Source: Bacteroidota bacterium
GTDB lineage: Bacteria > Bacteroidota > Bacteroidia > Flavobacteriales > Weeksellaceae
Assembly: GCA_023423715.1 (NCBI GenBank)
Contig: JAFAFC010000016.1
Coordinates: 1-64,000, forward strand
Length of the DNA stretch: 64,000 nt
Reading direction: 5' to 3'
Part shown: one piece after another, positions 7,069-14,199 of the stretch
Position numbering within the stretch: position 1 is the stretch's first letter
Layout of the letters: the number at the start of each line of letters is the position of its first letter
Made by a program: the position numbers and the translations under genes
The notes under the pieces: model-generated
What the model saw: only the letters and a program-made list of their open reading frames with translations
What the model was told of the DNA's origin: nothing
Databases searched by the model: none

Positions 7069-8835
7069 TTAGAATAGTTCAATTTGTCCAGTTTTTATAG
7101 GTTTCATTTCATTAATATAATCTTCCCATAAATCTAAAGTTAGATTAAAGTTATAAAACTCGTTTATTTCATTTAGTGTTATTTGTAATTCTGAAATTTC
7201 TATATTTTCTGCTAATTTCAAAAGGTCAATACGCATCAAAACATCTTTTGTAAATGTTCTTTTTGCATCGGAAAATGTAATAGATTGCAAAAACTGAACA
7301 TTCGTTTCAGAATTAAGTAGCAATAAAGTATAAACTGCAAATTCTAATTTGTCAAAACCAAGAAGATAACAAGTATCATCAAGCATTAAAGGTTTTTCAT
7401 TTTGTGGTAAAACTAATGTAAAATGAAAAGTTTTATAAAGTCCAGATATAGCAACTTTGTATGGTTTGAAAGAATAATCTCCCACTCCAAAAATTGAAAA
7501 TAATGGTTTATTATTATAAATAGACGATTTCCTTCCATTAAAAATATCTTGATGTTTTGTCAAATATTCATAAGTTTTAGGATAATCATATTTGATATAA
7601 TTGGTTTCTTGTCCTACTTTTTTTTGTGTTACGATTGTATATTTTCTCGACTCTGAAATGACAGTATTTTTTAAGTCTGAACTTTTTAAAAGTCCGTAAA
7701 CCAAGTCATTTTCTAATTTGATTTCATCTTTAAGTCTGTTTACAAAATGTCCGTTCACTTTGTCTAATTCCATTATGGAGGAACAATCGTGCTTTATGCC
7801 TTGTCTCCATTCAAAAGGGCAAATTCCATCAATTTGTTGTGTGTTGAAATAGGTATCAATATTCGAAACAAACTTCATTTCTATCCAACCAAATCGCTTT
7901 CCGACATTGTTAGGTTGATATAAATTCAATTCTTCGCATTCAAACTCAGGTTTGCTATTCAACTTACAAATGAATAGGGAAGCCTCAACCGAAACATTAA
8001 ATTCTTTCTTGCAATCAATGTAATATCGTTTGATTTCTGAAATTCCAAATTTGTTGTTTCTTTGGTCGTAAACGATGTTTTTAATCACTGAATTTTTAAC
8101 TAACAAAGCCAATTGACCTTTCATTTTTTGAAAGGTTTCAATAAGGTTTATAGTAATGAATTCTGCAATGTCAAAGTTTCCTTTTCCTGTTATTGCATCA
8201 AGGCCGTTATGGTTTTTGAAGTTTCGCTTCTTAGGTAAATTTGATGAGTTTAAACTTCCCAATTGCGAATTTGTAACCCAAGGTGGATTTCCGATTATTA
8301 GAATTTCCTTTTCTGTATTTTCTTTTGCTAATTGCTTGAAATTATAGTCAAAAACACTATTGTGTATTATTGAAATTTCAGGTTTATTCTCTTTTGGATT
8401 TTTTAAATAGAAGTCAATAATATTGAATTTACATTCCCAAACATAAGGCTTGTAAATCTCTATTCCATAGATTTTTTCTATATTTCTAAATTGTTGAAGT
8501 GAAGCCAATATAAAATTCCCTTTACCACAAGTTGGCTCAATAATGATTTGTGGTAAACTATTTTTATTCGCTAAAATTTCAGCTACATTATTGGCTAAAT
8601 TTAGATTAGTTTGAAAATCACCATATTCTGTTCTGTCAGGTTCAGAAATAATATGGTAACTTTCAGAAATCGCATTAATTAAATTTTTTAATTCTTCCTC
8701 CGTTTCAAAAAAATTAAGAATACCAAAAGAATTGAAAAGCAAATTATTAGCTTTTTTTAAGCATACGTATCCTTTTAGATTACATTTCATATAATCTATA
8801 ACGGAATCAGTAATATTTGCTTCAAATATTTGCAT
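7069..8835 (-). CDS. Type II N6-adenine DNA methyltransferase
   Basis: In this 588-residue protein the SAM-binding motif I region EPTCGKGNFI lies at about 100-109 and the catalytic motif IV NPPW at about 183-186. YGDFQTN (71-77) stands where motif X is expected ahead of motif I in gamma-class amino-methyltransferases. The long C-terminal part (about 300-588) is presumably the target-recognition region. The neighbour upstream (4 bases away, same strand) is a nuclease-like protein, so the pair reads as a restriction-modification system in which this enzyme protects host DNA. The recognition sequence cannot be read from the protein. Confidence 0.85.
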   Translation of the reverse strand: MQIFEANITDSVIDYMKCNLKGYVCLKKANNLLFNSFGILNFFETEEELKNLINAISESYHIISEPDRTEYGDFQTNLNLANNVAEILANKNSLPQIIIEPTCGKGNFILASLQQFRNIEKIYGIEIYKPYVWECKFNIIDFYLKNPKENKPEISIIHNSVFDYNFKQLAKENTEKEILIIGNPPWVTNSQLGSLNSSNLPKKRNFKNHNGLDAITGKGNFDIAEFITINLIETFQKMKGQLALLVKNSVIKNIVYDQRNNKFGISEIKRYYIDCKKEFNVSVEASLFICKLNSKPEFECEELNLYQPNNVGKRFGWIEMKFVSNIDTYFNTQQIDGICPFEWRQGIKHDCSSIMELDKVNGHFVNRLKDEIKLENDLVYGLLKSSDLKNTVISESRKYTIVTQKKVGQETNYIKYDYPKTYEYLTKHQDIFNGRKSSIYNNKPLFSIFGVGDYSFKPYKVAISGLYKTFHFTLVLPQNEKPLMLDDTCYLLGFDKLEFAVYTLLLLNSETNVQFLQSITFSDAKRTFTKDVLMRIDLLKLAENIEISELQITLNEINEFYNFNLTLDLWEDYINEMKPIKTGQIELF

Positions 8836-8839
8836 ATTT

Positions 8840-9523
8840 TTATTTTGGATTATTATAGCTTATAATTTTGTCAATTCCCGGAATATCGTCTGTCAAAGCA
8901 ACAATTCTTTGATATTGTAATCGCCATTGCAAAGCGTTTGAAATAGTCAAATAACCTTGTTCTGGCGGTGTTACTAAAATTTGTTCAGCTACCTTTGCTA
9001 AAGTGATTTCGTCCGCAGGGATATTTTTATCTTGTAAAAAAGCAATAATGTCAGCTTCGTTTGCTCCGTCTTTTACCATCTCACGTAAACGGTAAGTTGT
9101 TGTATAATCAGCTGTTCGTTCTTTGTGAACAAATGAACAACTAACAAAGTTTAGAATTGCTGTTTGTGTTTTTGGGTCGTCTGATTTGTCGTATACAAAA
9201 ACAAGCAGATTATAACCTAATCCGAAAATTTTTTGTTTAGCATCTTTAAAAGGGCAAGATGATTGCGGTTGCTTAATAGACGTTACCTTAATGTCTGTCT
9301 GAATATCATCAGAAGGTAAGTCAATTCCCTTTGCAGAAGAACCAACTATAACCTCATATTTGTCATTTAGATGAGATTGGAATTTATGCTCAATTAGTGT
9401 TCCTACAGCTTTACCGTCTGTTACTCCATAAAGTTCTTTGTGTTGAAATTTAGATTGTTCAACGCAGAATATTTGGGCTTCTTCTATTAATTTTTCTATT
9501 GTCAGTTTCTCTTTCTGTTCCAT
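8840..9523 (-). CDS. PD-(D/E)XK-type restriction endonuclease
   Basis: This 227-residue protein, counted from MEQKEKL, has a plausible PD-(D/E)XK core: E45 in GTLIEHKF, D68 in KGIDLP, and D77-x-K79 in TDIKVT. It is the first gene of the cassette and is followed by the methyltransferase after 4 bases, so it is most likely the cognate type II endonuclease. The frame extends 5 codons further (start at 9538), but a TAATTTTG promoter element occupies 9536-9543, so the ATG at 9523 is preferred. The subfamily was not recognised, so the enzyme assignment rests on motif and context. Confidence 0.7.
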   Translation of the reverse strand: MEQKEKLTIEKLIEEAQIFCVEQSKFQHKELYGVTDGKAVGTLIEHKFQSHLNDKYEVIVGSSAKGIDLPSDDIQTDIKVTSIKQPQSSCPFKDAKQKIFGLGYNLLVFVYDKSDDPKTQTAILNFVSCSFVHKERTADYTTTYRLREMVKDGANEADIIAFLQDKNIPADEITLAKVAEQILVTPPEQGYLTISNALQWRLQYQRIVALTDDIPGIDKIISYNNPK

Positions 9524-9535
9524 TTGGTAAAAATA

Positions 9536-9543
9536 CAAAATTA
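9536..9543 (-). promoter_or_regulatory. -7 promoter element for restriction-modification cassette
   Basis: On the - strand TAATTTTG lies 13 bases before the preferred ATG at 9523. It lies between the attI-like core (9619-9628) and the first gene, so it travels with the cassette. Confidence 0.55.
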
Positions 9544-9618
9544 ATTCGGGGTAATTTTTGTTGGACAGTCAATATAATAATTTGATTTCTATTTAAGCAC
9601 TGTCGTTGTAATCGCATT

Positions 9619-9628
9619 GTGCATAACT
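9619..9628 (-). repeat. attI-like single core site
   Basis: GTGCATAACT on the + strand is the same core that bounds the repeats at 6866-7060, but no inverted-repeat arms flank it. It lies between the divergent recombinase and the first cassette, where attI sits in an integron. The bases on the cassette side (9612-9627) match the outer flank of the first cassette's own repeat (7052-7067) at 15 of 16 positions. Only the bases from about 9627 towards the recombinase would therefore be the resident attachment site. Confidence 0.6.
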
Positions 9629-9689
9629 CTCAAATATACGAAATAGATTGATGCTGCAAAATTTTTTAAAACATTGACTATCAGTAGGC

Positions 9690-9697
9690 TAATTTTG
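9690..9697 (+). promoter_or_regulatory. -7 promoter element for the recombinase
   Basis: TAATTTTG lies 47 bases before the recombinase ATG. A TTG at 9674-9676 is closer than the usual 17-23 bases, so the -33 box is unclear. Confidence 0.5.
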
Positions 9698-9744
9698 TTT
9701 AACTTTAGTTCTATTCAAAAAACGAATAACCAAAATTATACAAA

Positions 9745-10851
9745 ATGCGAACTACAAGGATTGTGAAGTCGTTGGATTCTAGTTTCGAGGCTTCTTGGTT
9801 TCACGCTGCTCCCGATTTTTTTAAGGGTAAGGAGATTATTTGGGTGGCTTTCAAAAATGAAAAAGCATTAATTGCGATGCTTCGCGAGCATTTTTTTGCA
9901 CAATGGTCATCGAGCGAAAAGAAATGGTATGTCGCCGATACAAAACAGAATCGTGAAAAACTTCAACTTCCTGAAAAGTGGATCGGAAAACGCTCTTTAG
10001 ACAAAATCGCAGAAATCAATCAAAAAGAATTGATAAAATATCAAAATTACTTGGTTTTACAGGGGCTTTCGGGAAATACGATACGAACGTATTTGGCGGA
10101 GTTTGCGCAATTGCTTTACGAGATCAAAGAGTTTCCGGTGTATAAGTTGACAGGTTCGAAACTTCAAAGTTACTTCCTTTTTTGTGCGAAGGAAAAGGAA
10201 CTTTCGGAGAATCAAATTCACAGTCGGATGAACGCGATCAAATACTATTTTGAGAAAGTTTTGCATCAGCAAAAAATGTTTTTTGATATTCCACGACCTA
10301 AAAAACATCAGCAATTACCGAAGTATTTTAACGTTCGTGAGATTAAGAAAATGTTCAATTCTATTGACAATCCCAAGCATTTAGTGATGCTAAAACTTTG
10401 CTACGGTTTGGGATTACGTGTAAGTGAGATTGTTCATCTTAGAATTGAAGATATCGACAGTGGTTCAATGAAAGTTCTTATCCAAAGGGGGAAAGGAAAG
10501 AAGGATCGCTATGTCAATTTGCCCAAAAGTATTTTGGAAGAATTACGCGATTATTATCGAACATATCTGCCGAAAGTTTATCTTTTTGAAGGCAAAATTC
10601 CTGGTGAACCACTGAATATTAGAACGGCTCAAATGGTTTTTCGAAATGCTTTGTTGAAGGCTAATGTGAAAAAGAAAATAGGAATTCATGGACTTCGACA
10701 TTCTTATGCGACGCATTTGCTGGAGTTGGGAACGGATATATCGTTGATTCAGAAATTGCTCGGCCATGAAAATATCAGCACAACGTTGACGTATACGCAA
10801 GTCACGGATCCTATTGTCAATAATGTGATTTCGCCTTTAGACAGAATCTGA
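9745..10851 (+). CDS. Tyrosine recombinase of the cassette array
   Basis: In this 368-residue protein, residues 185-368 form a tyrosine-recombinase catalytic domain with R225 (GLGLRVSEI), K250/K252 in the beta-hairpin, H315-x-x-R318 (HGLRHSYATHLL), H341 (LLGHENI) and the nucleophile Y350 (LTYTQV). Residues 90-180 are a SAM-like core-binding domain. Residues 1-80 form an extra N-terminal region (FKGKEIIWVAF...WSSSEKKWYV) of a kind I associate with Bacteroidota integrases. I see no extra segment between H315 and R225 like the one that defines integron IntI. Its divergent position beside an attI-like core makes it the likely array integrase. Its 3' end overlaps the convergent transporter by 15 bases. 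Confidence 0.88.
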   Translation: MRTTRIVKSLDSSFEASWFHAAPDFFKGKEIIWVAFKNEKALIAMLREHFFAQWSSSEKKWYVADTKQNREKLQLPEKWIGKRSLDKIAEINQKELIKYQNYLVLQGLSGNTIRTYLAEFAQLLYEIKEFPVYKLTGSKLQSYFLFCAKEKELSENQIHSRMNAIKYYFEKVLHQQKMFFDIPRPKKHQQLPKYFNVREIKKMFNSIDNPKHLVMLKLCYGLGLRVSEIVHLRIEDIDSGSMKVLIQRGKGKKDRYVNLPKSILEELRDYYRTYLPKVYLFEGKIPGEPLNIRTAQMVFRNALLKANVKKKIGIHGLRHSYATHLLELGTDISLIQKLLGHENISTTLTYTQVTDPIVNNVISPLDRI

Positions 10852-12072
10852 AGTCGTTTCGGGATTTAATTTTTGACCAGTAAGTCGAGTAACCACCATC
10901 GCAGCAACCGTATCTCCCGTAGCGTTCAGTACCGTTGCCAAAGGATCCACTAAAGTTCCGATAATCATCACCGCAGGAATGGCTTCAGCGGGCAGACTAT
11001 ACACAGAAATCATCAACATTTCGCCAATATAACCGCCATTGGGGATTCCGCCAGCGACAATACTTACGAAAACTGTGATTCCTACGGCTAAAAGTAGATT
11101 ACTTGGTTCGAAAAAATTTTCACCAATAATTAAAAACGCTACATAAATTTTAATAATAGAGGAGATGGACGATCCGTTTTTATGAAGTGTCGTTCCAATA
11201 GGAATTACCACATTGGCAATGGAGTCGGGGATGCCAATTTTCTGAGCCGCTTGCAAATTGATAGGCATCGTTGCGAAGCTACTGCATGTACTTACCGCCG
11301 TTAGAGAAGGGTAAATATTGTTTTTCCAAAATAAGCGAACGCCTTTTTTTCCAAATGCAACAAAGGCATATAAGCTAAAAAATACGAAGAAATAAATGAT
11401 TCCAGCAGCGTAATACAGGCCTAAAGGTTTGGCATAAAATCCAAATAATTCTGGTCCTACGGTAGCCACTTGAAAAGCGAAATACGCTCCTAAACCTATT
11501 GGTGCAGCTTTCATGACGAGCAATAAAATTTGCTTCATGACTTCATAGCCAGAATCTAAAAAGTTTTTAAAGAAAACGCCTTTTTCACCAGACCGTCGAA
11601 CCGCCGTGCCTAAAAGAAATGCGAAGATGAGTAACGCCAACATATTTTGGCGAGAAAATAATTGCGTGAATTCCCCGACCGTGAAAAAGCTTACAATTCG
11701 GTCGCCCCAATTTTGAGTTTCTGTGGGTGAATTTAAATCAACCAAATCATTGGAAGCTAAAGCTTGTGTTGGAAATAACCATACTACAACTATAGTATAA
11801 CAAGCGGCGATAACAATAAATGATAAAAACGTAATCGCCATACTAAATAAGATGCGACCAAACTTTCCTTGTTTTTCAACATCCGCAATAGAGTGGGCAA
11901 CAGCAAAAAATACGAGTGGAACTACGGAGACAAAAAGCAAATTCAGAAAAATATCACCAATTGGTTTCAATGCAGGAACCGCTTCTGGCCAATACAAACC
12001 AATGCCGCTTCCAACAAGAATTCCAAGTAAAAGCAAGATGATTCCAGAATAATTTTGAAACAGATTTTTCAC
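10837..12072 (-). CDS. Dicarboxylate/amino acid:cation symporter (DAACS family)
   Basis: The protein is about 411 residues with the eight-helix plus re-entrant-hairpin pattern of glutamate/C4-dicarboxylate symporters. The serine-rich hairpin appears as VSTCSSFATMPINL, and the family motif PIGxTxxxxG as PIGTTLHKNGSS. It imports acidic amino acids or dicarboxylates with Na+ or H+, and the substrate cannot be decided here. A longer frame starts with TTG at 12087, but that codon lies inside the -7 element at 12085-12092. Translation therefore probably begins at GTG 12072 (KNLFQNYSG follows), with a leader of only about 8 bases. Confidence 0.85.
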   Translation of the reverse strand: MKNLFQNYSGIILLLLGILVGSGIGLYWPEAVPALKPIGDIFLNLLFVSVVPLVFFAVAHSIADVEKQGKFGRILFSMAITFLSFIVIAACYTIVVVWLFPTQALASNDLVDLNSPTETQNWGDRIVSFFTVGEFTQLFSRQNMLALLIFAFLLGTAVRRSGEKGVFFKNFLDSGYEVMKQILLLVMKAAPIGLGAYFAFQVATVGPELFGFYAKPLGLYYAAGIIYFFVFFSLYAFVAFGKKGVRLFWKNNIYPSLTAVSTCSSFATMPINLQAAQKIGIPDSIANVVIPIGTTLHKNGSSISSIIKIYVAFLIIGENFFEPSNLLLAVGITVFVSIVAGGIPNGGYIGEMLMISVYSLPAEAIPAVMIIGTLVDPLATVLNATGDTVAAMVVTRLTGQKLNPETTSDSV

Positions 12073-12084
12073 ACTATTTTTTTT

Positions 12085-12092
12085 CAAAGATA
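12085..12092 (-). promoter_or_regulatory. -7 promoter element for DAACS transporter
   Basis: TATCTTTG on the - strand overlaps the upstream in-frame TTG and so favours the GTG at 12072 as the start. Confidence 0.6.
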
Positions 12093-12400
12093 GGATTCTT
12101 CTCGGTTTTGAATTCTTTTCTGTTTTAAATTTTTGAAAATCATTCGTTTATGATCAAAAATGGAAAATGAATATTTCTTAAATATTTCTAAAAGTTAAGG
12201 GTCTATAATTTTAAATTTTTGTTAAATCTGTAAAAATTACCACATTTCTGATTTTTTTGGTAAGATTTTGGCTTTTTGTTTTAAAGTAATATTAAATACA
12301 TAATCAGAAAAAACAGCGAGTGGTAGAAAATCAACTTTTTTAAAATAGAAACGAAATAGAACAAAAACCTAAAGTAGAATTTAGTATAAAAAGTGGTTAT
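12093..12400. other. Intergenic stretch ahead of vanZ-like gene
   Basis: This AT-rich spacer lies between divergent genes. I find no exact TAnnTTTG element for the + strand gene (TAAGATTTTG near 12270 has two extra bases). There is no convincing hairpin, tRNA or small ORF. Confidence 0.4.
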
Positions 12401-12847
12401 ATGTTGGAGAAATTGTATGTGAAGTATATGCCTTTGTATTTTTTTGGCTTGGTATATATGATGTTATTTGGATGCGGGAGAACCGCAGGGGAAATCGGGA
12501 ATTTGCAGTTGAAACCTTTTCACATGATTCTCAATTTTACAAGCTTTAAAGTTCCTTTTGAAGATTTTTTCTTAAATATTGTTTGTAATGTTGTCGTGTT
12601 CATGCCTTTCGGATTTTTAGGTTTGATTCATAAAAATTGTAAAAATATTGGGATTTTACTTCCCCTTTTTATTTGCGGAATTATTTTAATAGAATTAACA
12701 CAGCATTTTACAGGACGTGGCGTTGCCGATATCGACGATGTTTTCCTGAATACAATAGGAATGCTTAGTGGTTATTTTTTATTTTCAAAACTGGCGATTT
12801 CCGAGGAAGAAGAAATTCACGATTTGGAATGGCAGACAGAATCTTAA
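12401..12847 (+). CDS. VanZ-family membrane protein
   Basis: This 148-residue protein has four hydrophobic segments and the VanZ pattern NIVCNVVVFMPFGFLG followed by a helix ending in an acidic/amide-rich stretch (ELTQHFTGRGVADIDDVFLNTIG). The family is named for a teicoplanin-resistance protein, but chromosomal members in Bacteroidota have no assigned substrate. A strong intrinsic terminator follows immediately, so the gene is probably a single-gene unit. Confidence 0.85.
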   Translation: MLEKLYVKYMPLYFFGLVYMMLFGCGRTAGEIGNLQLKPFHMILNFTSFKVPFEDFFLNIVCNVVVFMPFGFLGLIHKNCKNIGILLPLFICGIILIELTQHFTGRGVADIDDVFLNTIGMLSGYFLFSKLAISEEEEIHDLEWQTES

Positions 12848-12852
12848 TATAG

Positions 12853-12888
12853 AAATCGCGAATTCATTTTGATTCGCGATTTTTTTTC
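12853..12888 (+). terminator. Intrinsic terminator after vanZ-like gene
   Basis: AAATCGCGAAT pairs with ATTCGCGATTT across an 8-base loop and is followed by a run of T. Confidence 0.85.
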
Positions 12889-12918
12889 GATAATTTTATT
12901 CATCATAATTATACCAGT

Positions 12919-13830
12919 ATGGCGTACATCGATTATTATAAAATATTGGGTTTAACAAAAACAGCATCGCAAGATGATGTGAAGAAAGCCTACCGAAAAT
13001 TAGCTCGAAAATACCATCCAGACCTCAATCCGAACGATAAAGAAGCTGAAAAACGTTTTAAAGAGATTAACGAAGCCAATGAAGTTCTTAGTAATCCCGA
13101 AAATCGTGAGAAATACGATAAATACGGTGAAAACTGGAAACATGGTGAGGAATATGAAAAAGCGCAACAGCAACAAAGAGCATCGCAAGGAAGTGGTTAC
13201 GGAGGTGGATTTTCAGGTGCTGATTTTGGAGAAGGTGCAGACTTTTCAGACTTCTTCCAGAATATGTTCGGAGGTGGAGGCGGCGGTTTTGGCCGCAATT
13301 CGCGAGGAAGTTCTTCTGGGAAATTCAAAGGTCAAGATATTCATGGCGAGTTGAATTTGACTTTACAAGATGCAGCGACTTCGCATCAGCAAACATTTGA
13401 TGTGAATGGAAATAAAGTACGAATTACCGTTCCTGCGGGAGTTTATGATGGTCAACAAATTAAACTAAAAGGGCACGGAAGTCCAGGTTACAATGGAGGT
13501 CCGAAAGGCGATTTGTATATAACCTTCAACATTGCACCCGATTCTCAGTTCGAACGCATTGGCGATGATTTGAAAACTAAAGTTGAAGTTGATTTATATA
13601 CGGCAGTTTTAGGAGGTGACGTTCAAGTGCGAACGCTTAACGGCGACGTTAAATTGAAAGTGAAGCCCGAAACGCAATCAGGAACAACCGTTCGTCTAAA
13701 AGGGAAAGGATTTCCGGTGTACAAAAAAGAAGGCGTATTTGGTGATTTGTTCGTGACCTACGAAGTGAAAATCCCAACGAACCTTACCGAAAGGCAAAAA
13801 GAACTATTCCAACAGCTTAAAAATTCGTAG
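12919..13830 (+). CDS. cbpA: DnaJ-family co-chaperone CbpA
   Basis: In this 303-residue protein the J domain is at 1-70 with H33-P34-D35 (KYHPDLNP). A Gly/Phe-rich linker (about 75-135, with runs of glycine) and a DnaJ C-terminal substrate-binding region (about 150-295) follow. The CxxCxGxG zinc finger of full DnaJ is missing, which marks the CbpA type. It stimulates the DnaK ATPase and can bind curved DNA. The next gene, two bases downstream, encodes its modulator CbpM, as in other bacteria. Confidence 0.92.
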   Translation: MAYIDYYKILGLTKTASQDDVKKAYRKLARKYHPDLNPNDKEAEKRFKEINEANEVLSNPENREKYDKYGENWKHGEEYEKAQQQQRASQGSGYGGGFSGADFGEGADFSDFFQNMFGGGGGGFGRNSRGSSSGKFKGQDIHGELNLTLQDAATSHQQTFDVNGNKVRITVPAGVYDGQQIKLKGHGSPGYNGGPKGDLYITFNIAPDSQFERIGDDLKTKVEVDLYTAVLGGDVQVRTLNGDVKLKVKPETQSGTTVRLKGKGFPVYKKEGVFGDLFVTYEVKIPTNLTERQKELFQQLKNS

Positions 13831-13832
13831 TC

Positions 13833-14144
13833 ATGGAAGAAAAAATTTCACGAGAAGAACTCATCAAACTCTATAAAATTGAGATTTCGTTTTTTGATCA
13901 ATTGGAAGAGTCCGGTTTGATAAAACCACAAATGCAGGATAATATCAAGTATTTATTGTTCGACGATCTTGCTTATTTTGAAAAGCTAACGTCTTGGCAT
14001 TACGATTTGGATGTTAATATCGCGGGACTTGAAGTTATTGATCATTTAATGCAACGAATCGAAAGACTGCAGGCTGAGAATCGAAAATTTTTACAAAAAT
14101 TTAGCGATTCCATCGGTCATTTCGAAGATATCGACTGGAAATAA
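13833..14144 (+). CDS. cbpM: CbpA modulator CbpM
   Basis: This 103-residue protein has a MerR-like helix-turn-helix pattern in its first 70 residues (EELIKLYKIEISFFDQLEESGLI...LLFDDLAYFEKL) and a C-terminal coiled coil (MQRIERLQAENRKFLQKF). CbpM binds the J domain of CbpA and blocks its co-chaperone and DNA-binding activity. Its position directly after cbpA supports the assignment. Confidence 0.85.
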   Translation: MEEKISREELIKLYKIEISFFDQLEESGLIKPQMQDNIKYLLFDDLAYFEKLTSWHYDLDVNIAGLEVIDHLMQRIERLQAENRKFLQKFSDSIGHFEDIDWK

Positions 14145-14174
14145 TAATTCAAAATGTGATTGGGATTGTTTTGT

Positions 14175-14182
14175 TATTTTTG
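14175..14182 (+). promoter_or_regulatory. -7 promoter element for T9SS giant protein
   Basis: TATTTTTG lies 17 bases before the TTG start at 14200. Confidence 0.55.
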
Positions 14183-14199
14183 TACAAAATTTTATCCAT

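Larger units (their letters stand above)
113..10851 (-). mobile_element. Integron-like cassette array with divergent tyrosine recombinase
   Basis: A tyrosine recombinase on the + strand (9745-10851) is divergent from four cassettes whose genes all lie on the - strand. The cassettes are separated by inverted-repeat sites at 113-183 (truncated), 837-1027, 1550-1680 and 6866-7060, and a lone core at 9619-9628 faces the recombinase. Cassette spans, as core-to-core distances, are about 0.7 kb (mazEF), 0.7 kb (membrane protein), 5.3 kb (dndCDE) and 2.75 kb (restriction-modification). This is the architecture of an integron (integrase, attI, cassette-attC units in one orientation). The core sequences and the recombinase N-terminus differ from classical IntI systems. 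The layout and repeats are seen directly; the mobility is inferred. Confidence 0.72.

Noticed and set aside
113..9628. CRISPR array
   Set aside because: The repeats are few, irregularly spaced by genes of 0.5-5 kb, and are inverted hairpins rather than short regular direct repeats.
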